Origin: an uncultured Prochlorococcus sp.
GTDB taxonomy: Bacteria > Cyanobacteriota > Cyanobacteriia > PCC-6307 > Cyanobiaceae
NCBI GenBank assembly: GCA_902628235.1
Contig: CACOMD010000005.1
Coordinates: 1-64,000, forward strand
Direction: 5' to 3'
DNA length: 64,000 nucleotides
Numbering within the stretch: position 1 is the stretch's first letter; every line of letters begins with the position of its first letter. Shown here in pieces: positions 18,192 to 26,730 of the stretch. The notes under the pieces are model-generated. The model saw nothing but the letters and a program-made list of their open reading frames with translations, made no database searches and was not told where the DNA came from. The translations under genes were made by a program, and so were the position numbers.

Positions 18192-19187
18192 ATTACACAA
18201 ATCGGTACTAAATTCCCATAGCTTGGTTGCTAATTCTGGATCTGAGGCCTCCTCGCTAACATCAGTAACACTTAATTTATGTTTTCTAAAAGAAATAAGC
18301 TGATTACTTAAGTGTAGGTATTCAATATTATTATAATTTTTATCCATTGCAATTTTATAGAGTAAACTTCCTGCATCTTGGACACTTTCCGAAATTCCTA
18401 ATAATTTATTAGCGATTGTTGAAAATATAAGATATCCAGACTTATTAAATTTGCTGCTATACCTAAAAAAACCTAGACCTTTATCAGGGAAAACTAATCC
18501 TGGAGCCCAAGTAATTACAGAGATTTTTCTTTTTTGTATTCTTAATCTATTTATCAATTCTTTGGCAAATAAAATATTACATAATTTGCTATTTTTATAT
18601 AATTTATCTGCATTAAAATTTTTAAAATTGCCCATAACTTCTTCTTTTATATTATTTAAATTATTCAATCCTGCTTTCTCTCCAATATTACCTCCAGAAC
18701 TTTTTGGATTATGAACATCTGAAGAAGTAATAATAATTCTTGATTCTGATGAATCGTTAATTATTGAATTTAAAAGATTTATTATGTAAAAATGAGCAAG
18801 ATGATTTACAGCAAATGTTAATTCAATGCCTTGCTTTGAAACTTTTGGATATAAAGCCCCAGTATATTGCAAACCAGCATTTAGTATAAAAATATCAAAT
18901 TTTACATTTTCATTTACAAAAAATTTTTCTAAATTAGATATATTTTCAAGATTCGCCAAGTCAATATCACTAATTATTTTTAAATATTTGTTCAGGTGAC
19001 TTTCGCTATAAAAATTTTTTAAATCATTTATGAATAAATCTTTTCTAATTTTTGATCTTATAGGAACATATAAATAATTTTTAGTATCTAAAAATTTTAT
19101 TACTGAATAAAATCCTATACCTGAATTAGCACCAGTTATAAAAATATTCTTACCAAATTGATTAAAAACAGGAGAATTATTAGTCAT
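18162..19187 (-). CDS. POR-like short-chain dehydrogenase
   Basis: Short-chain dehydrogenase of 341 residues resembling light-dependent protochlorophyllide oxidoreductase (POR). It has the NADP-binding NIFITGANSGIGFYSVIKFL (about 14-33), LNAGLQYTGALYP with the POR-like spacing, and the catalytic YKNSKLCNILFAKELINRL (Tyr-x3-Lys followed by the POR-type Cys). The C-terminal SEEASDPELATKLWEFSTDL is also a POR hallmark. Differences from canonical POR, such as ITSSDVHNPKSSGGN where POR has a conserved T(G/A)(N)T segment, suggest a paralogue rather than the main enzyme. The true substrate is open. Tail overlaps the MscS gene by 30 bp. Confidence 0.75.
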   Translation of the reverse strand: MTNNSPVFNQFGKNIFITGANSGIGFYSVIKFLDTKNYLYVPIRSKIRKDLFINDLKNFYSESHLNKYLKIISDIDLANLENISNLEKFFVNENVKFDIFILNAGLQYTGALYPKVSKQGIELTFAVNHLAHFYIINLLNSIINDSSESRIIITSSDVHNPKSSGGNIGEKAGLNNLNNIKEEVMGNFKNFNADKLYKNSKLCNILFAKELINRLRIQKRKISVITWAPGLVFPDKGLGFFRYSSKFNKSGYLIFSTIANKLLGISESVQDAGSLLYKIAMDKNYNNIEYLHLSNQLISFRKHKLSVTDVSEEASDPELATKLWEFSTDLCNSFGVAPINL

Positions 19188-19407
19188 TAAATTAATAAGT
19201 TAATAAGCGATTTAATAAATTAAGTTTATATAAAAATATTTATTCAAATGTAGCCATATAAATTATTGTTAAAACAGAGCTGCCATAACGCATATATTTA
19301 TTTTTTTTTATTAGTATAAACTTCTTCTTATTTAAATAAAAAGTTTATAAAAAGAGTTTCTAACTAAATCTTTTTATTTAAAACCCATCACTCTAAAGTT
19401 TAAATAA

Positions 19408-20691
19408 ATGACTACCAAAGAGTTGCCAGATGTACTTGTTCTTGGGGCGGGACCCGCAGGTATGGCAATTGCATCGGCTTTAGGGAAAGAGAGTTTAAAA
19501 GTAGATGTGCTTTCTCCTAAGGGGCCAGATGAACCTTGGCCAAATACATATGGTATTTGGGGAAATGAGGTAGATCAACTCGGTTTAGAAAATTTACTAG
19601 AACATAGGTGGAAAAATACAGTAAGTTTTTTTGGCAATGGATCATTAAAGGAACATGATTTTGAAAATAAGCCAACACAGCATCTATTAGACTATGGATT
19701 ATTTGATAAAAAGAAACTACATTCCTATTGGTTAAATGAATGCAATAATTCATTAATAAATTGGCATCAAGGATTTGCAAATAAAATTAATTTTGAGCAA
19801 CATAAAAGTACAGTTACAACTGACGATGGGAAAGTTTATTCTGCAAGACTTGTTATAGATGCGACAGGATATGATCCAATCTTTTTGAAATTAAAATCAA
19901 ATGAACCTCTAGCAGTTCAAACTTGTTATGGAGTAGTAGGCAATTTTAGTAAACCACCACTCGAAAAAGATCAATTTGTATTGATGGACTATAGGAGTGA
20001 TCACTTAAGTGAGACACAGAAAAAAGAACCTCCTACTTTTTTATATGCTATGGACATGGGAGATGGGAAATATTTTCTTGAAGAGACACAGCTTGGTCTC
20101 GTTAATCCATTAACGATGGATGACTTAAAAGGTCGTTTAGAAAAAAGACTTGCATATAGAGATATAGAAATAACAAGCAAACAGCATGAGGAATTAGGAT
20201 TATTTTTGCCTATGAATATGCCAATACCTGATTTTAAACAACCTATTCTTGGTTATGGGGGAGCTGCTTCAATGGTTCATCCGGCCTCAGGATATTTAAT
20301 AGGAAATGTTTTAAGAAGAGCCCCTTTAGTTGCTAAAGCGATATCTGATGCAATGCAAGATAAAAACCTTCCAACTATGTTAATAGCAAAAAAGGGATGG
20401 GAAAGTTTATGGCCTACTGAATTAATTAGGAAAAAATCTTTATATCAATTCGGTTTAGAAAAATTGATGAGATTTGATGAGAAACTACTAAGAGAATTTT
20501 TCGAAAGTTTTTTTCAATTACCTAAGAATCAATGGTATGGATTTCTTACTGATACTTTATCATTGAAAGAAATAGTAAATGCAATGTGGATAATGTTTCT
20601 TAAGGCTCCCTGGAGTGTGAAAAAAGGATTGATGATTATGAGAGGTAGAGAATTAAAAATGTTGTTTAAAATTATCTTTCCTAATATATAG
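19408..20691 (+). CDS. crtL: Lycopene cyclase, CrtL type (probably epsilon/dual)
   Basis: FAD/NAD(P)-dependent lycopene cyclase, 427 residues, forming ionone rings on carotenoids. N-terminal dinucleotide motif DVLVLGAGPAGMAIASALGK (9-28), then PWPNTYGIWGNEVD, YGLFDKKKL, VIDATGYDP and the cyclase signature FLEETQL (about 221-227), then MVHPASGYLIG. Prochlorococcus has two CrtL genes, one beta and one forming epsilon plus beta rings for alpha-carotene; my recollection of MED4 gene order (epsilon cyclase six genes from pcb, as here) favours the second. The sequence by itself does not prove ring specificity. The SDR gene follows after 5 bp. Confidence 0.85.
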   Translation: MTTKELPDVLVLGAGPAGMAIASALGKESLKVDVLSPKGPDEPWPNTYGIWGNEVDQLGLENLLEHRWKNTVSFFGNGSLKEHDFENKPTQHLLDYGLFDKKKLHSYWLNECNNSLINWHQGFANKINFEQHKSTVTTDDGKVYSARLVIDATGYDPIFLKLKSNEPLAVQTCYGVVGNFSKPPLEKDQFVLMDYRSDHLSETQKKEPPTFLYAMDMGDGKYFLEETQLGLVNPLTMDDLKGRLEKRLAYRDIEITSKQHEELGLFLPMNMPIPDFKQPILGYGGAASMVHPASGYLIGNVLRRAPLVAKAISDAMQDKNLPTMLIAKKGWESLWPTELIRKKSLYQFGLEKLMRFDEKLLREFFESFFQLPKNQWYGFLTDTLSLKEIVNAMWIMFLKAPWSVKKGLMIMRGRELKMLFKIIFPNI

Positions 20692-20696
20692 ATTTG

Positions 20697-21404
20697 ATGA
20701 GAACAATATTAATAAGCGGCGCAAGTAGTGGAATAGGTTTAAAAATAGCTCACAAACAACTTAAGGAGGGAAATAGAGTTAGCGTTGGCATAAGAGATTT
20801 AGAATCTTTAGAAGGTAGCATTATTGATCCTCGTAATTGGCCTAAAGATCAATTAATTTTAAATAAATATGATGCTTTAGATAAAAATTCTTCTAAAAAT
20901 TGGATATCAAAGACTGTAAAGTCATTTGGCAGTTTTGATACTTTAATTAATTCTGCAGGGATTTTATCTAAAGTACCGTTTTTATGCAAAGATGATGATT
21001 TGGATGAAATAGATAAAACAATGAAAATAAACTTTTTAGCTGTATGGGAACTTGCAAGATTATCTTGGGAATATCTTTCTTCATCAAAAAATGGAAGGAT
21101 AATTTCAATAGTCTCAATGAGTGGTAAAAGATCTAAAGGAGATTTAGCTGCTTATTCTTGTTCTAAATTTGCGCTTATGAGTATATGTCAAACCATGAGA
21201 AATGTAGGATGGGAAAGAGGAATTAGGGTTACAACAATTTGTCCAGGTTGGGTAAACACAAAAATGGCTCAGGGGGTAAAAACTATTGATAAATTAGATA
21301 TGAGTCAACCTGAAGATATATCTGAAATATGTTCTACCCTTTTAAAACTTCCCAAACAATCTGTCCCTTTTGAGATAAAAATAAATTGCAATTTAGAAAT
21401 TTAA
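20697..21404 (+). CDS. Short-chain dehydrogenase/reductase
   Basis: Classical SDR of 235 residues. It shows the cofactor motif ILISGASSGIGLKIA (about 4-18), NSAG (about 86-89), active-site Ser in IVSMSGKRS and Tyr/Lys in YSCSKFAL (about 153-157), followed by CPGWVNTKMA. The track begins with TTG one codon before an ATG; I use the ATG at 20697. It begins five bases after the lycopene cyclase stop, so co-expression is likely, but a carotenoid substrate is only a guess. Its last 4 bp overlap the convergent GIY-YIG-like gene. Confidence 0.9.
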   Translation: MRTILISGASSGIGLKIAHKQLKEGNRVSVGIRDLESLEGSIIDPRNWPKDQLILNKYDALDKNSSKNWISKTVKSFGSFDTLINSAGILSKVPFLCKDDDLDEIDKTMKINFLAVWELARLSWEYLSSSKNGRIISIVSMSGKRSKGDLAAYSCSKFALMSICQTMRNVGWERGIRVTTICPGWVNTKMAQGVKTIDKLDMSQPEDISEICSTLLKLPKQSVPFEIKINCNLEI

Positions 21405-21943
21405 GTAGCGTTAATAATAGTGTAAGAAATTGAAAGCATAGCTAAAGCTATAAATAATGCTTTAATCCTATTTGTGATTAGTGAGAATAAAGAAATATCT
21501 TCAGCGAAATAACCTCCGAAGCTACCAGTTATGAAGAGAATTATCATAGGTACTGATCCAAAGATAAAAGAATAACCAAAAGAATTTAAAAAACCTAAAT
21601 TTAAATAATTGAACAGTAGAAAAGAAGAGAGAAATAACAGTGAGGAAGCAAATAAACTTATTGATACTTCTGCATCTAGGGTATGCGGAAGATTTCCTCT
21701 TAGCTCAAATTGTTTTTGACAATCTAATAATTGTCTTTTAGAGAGACGAAGATAGCCAGTCTCAGGAATTCTTTGATACCTATACTTTCTTAATAGTCTA
21801 GCTTTAAGTGTTTCAGGTTCTTTTGTGAGAATTGAAAATAATAGTTCATCAGGATTTAATTTTTTTATTTTTTTTTGAAGATTATCTGTTTTATCAATCC
21901 TATAAAGATCACCAACTCTTATTAGGTAAACATAACCCGACAT
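21401..21943 (-). CDS. Degenerate GIY-YIG domain fused to membrane region
   Basis: The 180-residue protein has two parts. Residues 1-80 match the GIY-YIG/T5orf172-type fold seen in many marine cyanobacterial proteins: GYVYLIRVGDLYRIDKTDN, with YIG read as YRID and the usual Arg as Lys, then PETGYLRLSKRQLLDC. Residues about 95-180 form three membrane segments (ISLFASSLLFLSSFLLF, GSVPMIILFITGSFGGYF, ALFIALAMLSISYTII). Membrane anchoring and lost catalytic residues argue against nuclease activity; a binding or sensing role is conceivable. Compare the gene at 1819-2223. Confidence 0.7.
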   Translation of the reverse strand: MSGYVYLIRVGDLYRIDKTDNLQKKIKKLNPDELLFSILTKEPETLKARLLRKYRYQRIPETGYLRLSKRQLLDCQKQFELRGNLPHTLDAEVSISLFASSLLFLSSFLLFNYLNLGFLNSFGYSFIFGSVPMIILFITGSFGGYFAEDISLFSLITNRIKALFIALAMLSISYTIINAT

Positions 21944-22016
21944 TTTTTTATTATGATAAAATTTACTTCTTTTTAAATAATACTAACAATTTCAAAAAAT
22001 ATATCTTTTTCATAAA

Positions 22017-22691
22017 ATGAATAAACATATCTTATTTTCATTTCGCAGATGTCCTTTTGCTATTAGAGCGAGATGGGCCATAAAAATGTGTGGGCTAGAA
22101 GTAGAGATAAGAGAAATTGACTTAAAAAATAAACCTTCAGAATTAATGCAAAATTCAGTCACAAAAACTGTACCTTTACTTATTTTAAATAATGGAAAGG
22201 TGATTGAAGAAAGTCTTGATATTATTATTTGGGCATTGAAAAATTCACCTCAGAATTATATGGAAAAATATTTTAATAAAAGTTATAGAGAAATAATTTT
22301 AGAAATTATTCATGAAAATGATCATATATTTAAATATCATTTAGATAGATTTAAGTATGATTCGAGGTTTAATCCAAATAAAAAGGAGTATCATTTCAAA
22401 AAGTCACAAGAATTTTTAAAGAAATTGAATATTTCTCTAAGTCAATCTTATGAAAATAGATGGCTCATCGGTGATCAAGAATCAATAGCTGATTGGTGTA
22501 TTTGGCCATTCGTCAGACAATTTAAAATTGCATGCGATAGTAAAAAAATTTTAGATTATTTTGAAGAGCCCATAGAATCTTGGTTTGATTATTTCTTTAA
22601 ACATGAAAACTATAAATTCGTAATGCACAAATATAGTGTTTGGGGATCAGGTTCATTAGTAGAAACTTTTCCAAAAAATTTAGATTTCTGA
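22017..22691 (+). CDS. Glutathione S-transferase-like protein
   Basis: A 224-residue GST: thioredoxin-fold N-terminus with RRCPFAIRARWAIKMCGL (CPxA active-site region, about 11-28), cis-Pro motif TVPLLILNNG and glutathione-binding EES (about 63-65), then an all-helical C-terminal domain with WLIGDQESIADWCIWPF. Likely cytosolic, acting in peroxide or electrophile handling or as a protein reductase; substrate unknown. The 3' end overlaps the 85-residue gene on the opposite strand by 12 bp. Confidence 0.85.
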   Translation: MNKHILFSFRRCPFAIRARWAIKMCGLEVEIREIDLKNKPSELMQNSVTKTVPLLILNNGKVIEESLDIIIWALKNSPQNYMEKYFNKSYREIILEIIHENDHIFKYHLDRFKYDSRFNPNKKEYHFKKSQEFLKKLNISLSQSYENRWLIGDQESIADWCIWPFVRQFKIACDSKKILDYFEEPIESWFDYFFKHENYKFVMHKYSVWGSGSLVETFPKNLDF

Positions 22692-22937
22692 TAATCTCCT
22701 TTTCTCAATTATTTTTGCCAACTCAAGGAAATAACCAGCTGTTCTGTATTTACCTATATTTTTATCTTTACCCTCTATATCACTTCTTATCTCAGCAGTT
22801 TCTGCCATCAAAAGATCAAGTTCATTTGGAATTAGACTATATAAATCTCCTAATTCCACTTCTCTACCTAGTAAATGACTTCTAAACCATTTTTCTTTAC
22901 TTTCTTGAGGTGGAATATCATAAGGACTATTTTGCAT
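22680..22937 (-). CDS. Small protein of unknown function
   Basis: An 85-residue charged soluble protein I cannot assign. Its central sequence FRSHLLGREVELGDLYSLIP is strongly patterned, followed by a helix rich in Glu/Arg (ETAEIRSDIEGKDK) and a C-terminal Lys/Arg-rich helix. ATG start; converges on the GST gene with a 12-bp overlap and lies 48 bp from gltS on the strand upstream of gltS's 3' end. The lack of a better ORF in any frame and the compositional coherence support a real gene. Confidence 0.6.
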   Translation of the reverse strand: MQNSPYDIPPQESKEKWFRSHLLGREVELGDLYSLIPNELDLLMAETAEIRSDIEGKDKNIGKYRTAGYFLELAKIIEKRRLSEI

Positions 22938-22984
22938 TTAATTCTTACTTTATAAATTTACTAACCTTAAGTTTATTAATTTTA

Positions 22985-24343
22985 TTATTTAAATAAAACT
23001 GTTAATTTATTATTTAAAAAGAATGCAATAATGACTATAAGGAGCGATATAACTCCACATATTTCAGTCCAATAAGTTAATCCAATTCTTGATAACAAGA
23101 ATGGCGATAAAACTGTAAAAAATCCTCCAGATAATAATAATTGCGCAAACAGTTGTTTAGATGTAAATATCGGCAAAGTTTTTGAAAGATTATTAGGGTC
23201 TGCCAATCTTAAAAGTAATAAACCGGAGGCAACGACACCGGTTGAATTGCCGAATTCTACTAATCCTTTTTCAAACCAAAAATCATCAAAAACAAAGTAT
23301 GAAAAAAAAGCAATACATAAAATATTCCAAAAAAGACCAAAAATAGTAAGCAAAAGTATAATAGTGAGATTCTTCATAACTATTGATAAATTTAAACTAG
23401 CCATAGCTGAAAATATCAGCAAATCTGTAGATAATATACCCATCTCCCTTTGAAGAATTTGCGAAATAAAAGCAGTTTTATTAGTCTTTTCAAGAACATA
23501 TCTTATTAATAAGGAACCAATTAGTATTAATGGGAAAACTGGTAAAGAATATATAACTTCCTTTGAGAAATCTCCAAAAATATTTGAAGAAAGTCTTATG
23601 GCTTTTATAAACAAAACGCCTATTAATATTGCTAATCCAGCAAATCCTACATTTACAAAAAGTGTTCTTAAATCATCATAAATATTGAAGTTAAATTGTA
23701 AATCTTTATTATCCTTACTTTCTATAAATTCAGTCTGTTTAGTTATTTTAAAAATCTTACCTAGAAGAATAAATAAGCTTCCAATTAATGAAGAGGATAA
23801 TAAACCCATAGTTGCCATAGCCAAACCTAGATCTAAACCTTCTGGAAATCCTAACTTATTAAAACTATTACCAATTATAGCTGCAGCACCATGACCACCT
23901 TCAAAGCCAACTTCAATTAAACAACCCATAAGCGGATTAACTTTTAAAGATTCTGGCAAAAGAAATTTGACAACTAATCCTCCAACAAAGAATTGTCCAA
24001 AGCCCAAAGCTAAAGCCAGTAAAAATTGATTCCCAATTGGCTTTAACAAACCCTTAATATCTGGGATAGATCTTCCTAGCATTAAAGTTGCAAATACGAT
24101 TGATAGAAGCGGAGTTAAAGACTCTTCCCAAATAGCAGTAGTTTCTTTAGTTAAAAAATTAAATATTCCATATGGACCGATTAGTATTCCAAAGATTCCA
24201 CAAATAACAGCGATTGGTAGTCCAAATCTTTCTAATTGAATAGCAAATTTCAATCTTCTACCAAAAATTAATAAAAAGCCTATTATTAATAATCCAGTAA
24301 TACTTACAAATATAGAATCTGAAAAAATATTACTATTCTCCAT
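22985..24343 (-). CDS. gltS: Sodium/glutamate symporter family protein
   Basis: Secondary transporter of the GltS (ESS) family, 452 residues from the ATG I prefer (the track uses TTG two codons earlier). About 11-12 membrane segments. The family signature GFEGGHGAAAIIGNSFNKLGF (about 147-167) and its second-half counterpart, FGNSTGVVASGLLLLR (about 366-381), form the inverted-topology re-entrant loops. Predicted substrate is glutamate with Na+. The pcb terminator lies between this gene and pcbA, so gltS has its own promoter. Confidence 0.88.
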   Translation of the reverse strand: MENSNIFSDSIFVSITGLLIIGFLLIFGRRLKFAIQLERFGLPIAVICGIFGILIGPYGIFNFLTKETTAIWEESLTPLLSIVFATLMLGRSIPDIKGLLKPIGNQFLLALALGFGQFFVGGLVVKFLLPESLKVNPLMGCLIEVGFEGGHGAAAIIGNSFNKLGFPEGLDLGLAMATMGLLSSSLIGSLFILLGKIFKITKQTEFIESKDNKDLQFNFNIYDDLRTLFVNVGFAGLAILIGVLFIKAIRLSSNIFGDFSKEVIYSLPVFPLILIGSLLIRYVLEKTNKTAFISQILQREMGILSTDLLIFSAMASLNLSIVMKNLTIILLLTIFGLFWNILCIAFFSYFVFDDFWFEKGLVEFGNSTGVVASGLLLLRLADPNNLSKTLPIFTSKQLFAQLLLSGGFFTVLSPFLLSRIGLTYWTEICGVISLLIVIIAFFLNNKLTVLFK

Positions 24344-24410
24344 TGACAAGATTTCTCAAATTCAGTTCTTTATTTTATAAATTTAATTTAAATAAGAAAA
24401 AATTTCAAAT

Positions 24411-24442
24411 AAAAAAGCCCCAATCCTGTTGGGGCTTTTTTT
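24411..24442 (-). terminator. Rho-independent terminator behind pcb
   Basis: AAAAAAGCCCCAA, loop TCCTG, then TTGGGGCTTTTTTT: a GC-rich stem of five G/C pairs flanked by A and T runs. On the minus strand the poly-U follows the pcb stop by 20 bp. The A/T runs on both sides make it able to work in either direction. It is the only textbook terminator I found in the window. Confidence 0.9.
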
Positions 24443-24461
24443 AGTAGAAATTTTTACTTAA

Positions 24462-25520
24462 TTAATCTTTAAGTGTAACTGTAGCACTATCAATGTTACT
24501 AATAGCATTTGTTACTCTCTTAAAGTCAAAGCCAAGTGCTCTCAGCGCATGCCATAGGTGTCCCTGAATAAAGAAGAAACCGAAGTAGTAATGCACATTA
24601 GCTAACCAAGCTCTTGAAGTATATTCACCATCTGGCAAGTCAACAGTATCAATCCAGTAAGGAGAAATACTAAACTTCAATTCAAGTGGCTCTCCAAAGA
24701 ATTCAGTTGGATAAACAGTTGTATTTGAAGCACTCCAGAAAGCAGCTACAATTGCCATCCAGCCAATACCTGCAAGTGACCATGATAAAACAGCTTCAGC
24801 AGAAAGAAGACCTTTACCTTTGAACTTAGTAAATTCTCCAACCTGTTTAGTAGCTATATGCCATGCGCCACCAGTGATCTCAACAAAGGCTAAGAAAGCA
24901 TGACCACCCATAACTTCTTCTAAACTATCGATAGTCAAAAAGTCTGTTTGATGATTCCAAATTTTAGCAAGATTTAATTCATATTCAACCTGTCTAACAG
25001 AACCAATAGCAGGATCATATATTCCGTGAACTCTTGCCCATTCAACAAATGCAATTACAGCAAATCCGAGAATGATTAAGTGATGACCAAGAATAAATGT
25101 CAATTTGTCAGGATTATCCCATTCAATATTGAATTTTCTTGCTCTGCCAATTTCTGAATCCTCTAAATTTCCTGGAAGGAGTAGAGAATGAAGAAGACCA
25201 CCAGCAGCTAGTACCATTGAAGAAACAAGGTGAACAATTGCTACTGCGATAACAGGTTTAGTATCTCCCATCGCAACACCATTAGCATCAAACCCTATTC
25301 CAAGGGTTGCTAAGTGTGGAAGAACGATAAGAGGTTGATTGCCCATAGGTACACTAGGGTCGAATCGTGAAAGTTCAAATAGGGTGAAAGCTCCTGCCCA
25401 GAAAACGATTAATCCAGCATGTGCTACGTGAGCTGCAATGAATTTACCTGAGCGATTTGCTACACCTGAATTACCAGCCCACCATCCATAGGTGACATCT
25501 GGATTTCCATAGGTTTGCAT
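24462..25520 (-). CDS. pcbA: Pcb divinyl chlorophyll a/b-binding light-harvesting protein
   Basis: Antenna protein of the CP43/IsiA family that replaces phycobilisomes in Prochlorococcus. The 352 residues open with [20 protein letters not shown], and six membrane segments carry conserved His ligands ([104 protein letters not shown]). The large lumenal loop of CP43 is absent. Located in the thylakoid membrane around photosystem II. Followed by a strong terminator; the 276-bp upstream spacer presumably holds its promoter, which I could not define. Confidence 0.97.
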   Translation of the reverse strand: MQTYGNPDVTYGWWAGNSGVANRSGKFIAAHVAHAGLIVFWAGAFTLFELSRFDPSVPMGNQPLIVLPHLATLGIGFDANGVAMGDTKPVIAVAIVHLVSSMVLAAGGLLHSLLLPGNLEDSEIGRARKFNIEWDNPDKLTFILGHHLIILGFAVIAFVEWARVHGIYDPAIGSVRQVEYELNLAKIWNHQTDFLTIDSLEEVMGGHAFLAFVEITGGAWHIATKQVGEFTKFKGKGLLSAEAVLSWSLAGIGWMAIVAAFWSASNTTVYPTEFFGEPLELKFSISPYWIDTVDLPDGEYTSRAWLANVHYYFGFFFIQGHLWHALRALGFDFKRVTNAISNIDSATVTLKD

Positions 25521-25846
25521 TTAGGAAGTGATTAGCTTAAACGTACTGAGAATACTTTATATTCAATCAAAGAGTTTAATTAATAACAAAATTGTAAAGG
25601 TTATTAATGCTCTATTAATAATTTAATCAAAAAAAAATAGAAATATTTTTAATTAAATTTGGACATTTACATTGATATATCTAGGTTTTACTAATTTATG
25701 AATGAGGCAATAAAAAGTAAAAAAATAAAAAAAATTTTTTAAAATCTCTTAATGCTGACATTAATAATTTTTCGTGTAATAAAACAATTTTCACATTGCC
25801 TCATCGAAAAACAATTATTAAAAAGGGTGTAGGATATAAAATCTTA
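25521..25846. other. 326-bp divergent spacer with nested inverted repeats
   Basis: Between pcbA (minus) and the small ORF at 25847 (plus). It contains a 10-bp perfect inverted repeat, ATGAGGCAAT at 25702-25711 and ATTGCCTCAT at 25795-25804, and inside it a 6-bp hairpin TTAATG-CTGA-CATTAA at 25749-25764. The rest is AT-rich with runs of A and T. No ORF of quality was seen, and the pcb promoter boxes were not identifiable. It may be a structured leader or a small RNA gene. Confidence 0.45.
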
Positions 25847-26023
25847 ATGACTATTTCTCAAAACCCTTCAGAAAAAATTTCACTCATAATGAAATCTGAA
25901 GGTCACTATAAAAAGGCTGCCGAGAGTTATAGAAGATCAGAGCAGTATATTAATATGATTAATTTATATCCAATATTGCAAAATACACTAATCGATTGCA
26001 AAAATGAAAATCTAATAGAATAA
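25847..26023 (+). CDS. Short putative protein (58 aa)
   Basis: The track ORF starts at TTG 25796, but that codon sits inside the second arm of an inverted repeat; the ATG at 25847 (MTISQNPSEKISLIMKSEGH) gives 58 residues and has AGGA about 13 bp upstream. The protein has an amphipathic, Tyr- and Glu-rich helical character (YKKAAESYRRSEQYINMINL). Families of such small proteins exist in Prochlorococcus, but I cannot place this one. Its reality is uncertain. Confidence 0.4.
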   Translation: MTISQNPSEKISLIMKSEGHYKKAAESYRRSEQYINMINLYPILQNTLIDCKNENLIE

Positions 26024-26061
26024 TTATTATAATTTTTACAAATTAAAATTTGATAACTAAA

Positions 26062-26295
26062 TTAAGCAGCAATTTGATTAATTTTTAATAAATTATATTT
26101 ATTAATAACTTTTTTACAAGCATTAACATTGTAAATAGCGTCAGGACTCCAAGGTTTTATTTGTCCCAAAGGAGAACTTCTCCAATGGATTCCAGGTTTA
26201 AAATGTACATACTCTCTTAATTCGGATAATTGACTTTCTCTTATTCCAAGCTTCTCTGCTGCCAAGTGACATGGATACCATACATTTTCTAACAT
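26062..26295 (-). CDS. Small protein, HTH/excisionase-like
   Basis: A 77-residue protein with WYPCHLAAEKLGIRESQLSE at the start, resembling the helix-turn-helix of MerR/excisionase-type proteins (helix, turn LGIRES, recognition helix LSELREY). The rest, FKPGIHWRSSPLGQIKPW, is reminiscent of short cyanobacterial and cyanophage proteins, from memory. DNA binding is inferred. A bulged hairpin lies 23 bp before its ATG at 26318-26346. Confidence 0.55.
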   Translation of the reverse strand: MLENVWYPCHLAAEKLGIRESQLSELREYVHFKPGIHWRSSPLGQIKPWSPDAIYNVNACKKVINKYNLLKINQIAA

Positions 26296-26317
26296 TATTT
26301 TCTGATATATTGATATA

Positions 26318-26346
26318 CCTTGATAACGCTTATTTATGCGTCAAGG
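26318..26346. repeat. Bulged inverted repeat upstream of HTH-like gene
   Basis: CCTTG-ATA-ACGC-TTATTTAT-GCGT-CAAGG: nine base pairs with a three-base bulge and an eight-base loop. It is 23 bp upstream of the minus-strand gene at 26295 and is preceded by repeated TGATATA(T/C) units. No U-run follows on either strand, so it is more likely an operator or leader structure than a terminator. Confidence 0.4.
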
Positions 26347-26424
26347 AAGTACCTTTAAGAAATTCATTTCAAAAAAAATTTATAAAGTCTTCTTATTAAA
26401 CGCTTTTGCTCTTAAATTAATCAA

Positions 26425-26721
26425 TTAAGAAATATTAAATGTAGAGGTTTCATTAAGAATAATTTTATTGGTTTTATATTCTCTTATTGATGATTTGAAT
26501 TCTAGATATTCTTTAATATCAATATCATTTTCAAGATTATTCCAACCTTTTATCCATTGGCTTGATTCCTCAAGAACTTTTTTAGAAATTGTAAAACTAA
26601 TTGATTCATCTAAAACAGATACAAAATCTAAATAAACTTTCTTATTTAATTCGTATTGATTGATAACAACAAAGTGTTTTAATCCATTGATTGTTTTTTT
26701 TGAACTCCAATAAATTTCCAC
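26425..26721 (-). CDS. TIGR02450/DUF2389-like tryptophan-rich small protein
   Basis: A 98-residue protein starting at GTG. The pattern SSKKTINGLKHFVVINQYE, then FVSVLDESISFTI, then SQWIKGW matches the outline of the TIGR02450 family (short W-rich proteins with SKWT...W-HF and V-VLD...W-xGW). Three Trp are kept, fewer than usual. Function of the family is unknown. It follows the 80-residue gene (9-bp gap), downstream of hisS on the same strand. Confidence 0.6.
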   Translation of the reverse strand: MEIYWSSKKTINGLKHFVVINQYELNKKVYLDFVSVLDESISFTISKKVLEESSQWIKGWNNLENDIDIKEYLEFKSSIREYKTNKIILNETSTFNIS

Positions 26722-26730
26722 AATTAAAAA

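Noticed and set aside
22640-22885. 81-aa ORF on the plus strand across the GST end
   Set aside because: It overlaps two better-supported genes and is a low-complexity shadow rich in Phe/Leu/Tyr.
25796-25846. TTG start extending the 58-aa ORF to 75 aa
   Set aside because: The TTG falls in the inverted-repeat arm, and the ATG at 25847 has a better upstream context.
26024-26061. Palindrome CAAATT-AA-AATTTG as a terminator between convergent small genes
   Set aside because: It has only one G/C pair and no loop of useful size; the background is similar.
26318-26346. Hairpin as a terminator of the hisS run
   Set aside because: No U-run follows the stem on either strand; nearby sequence is TATATCA repeats.
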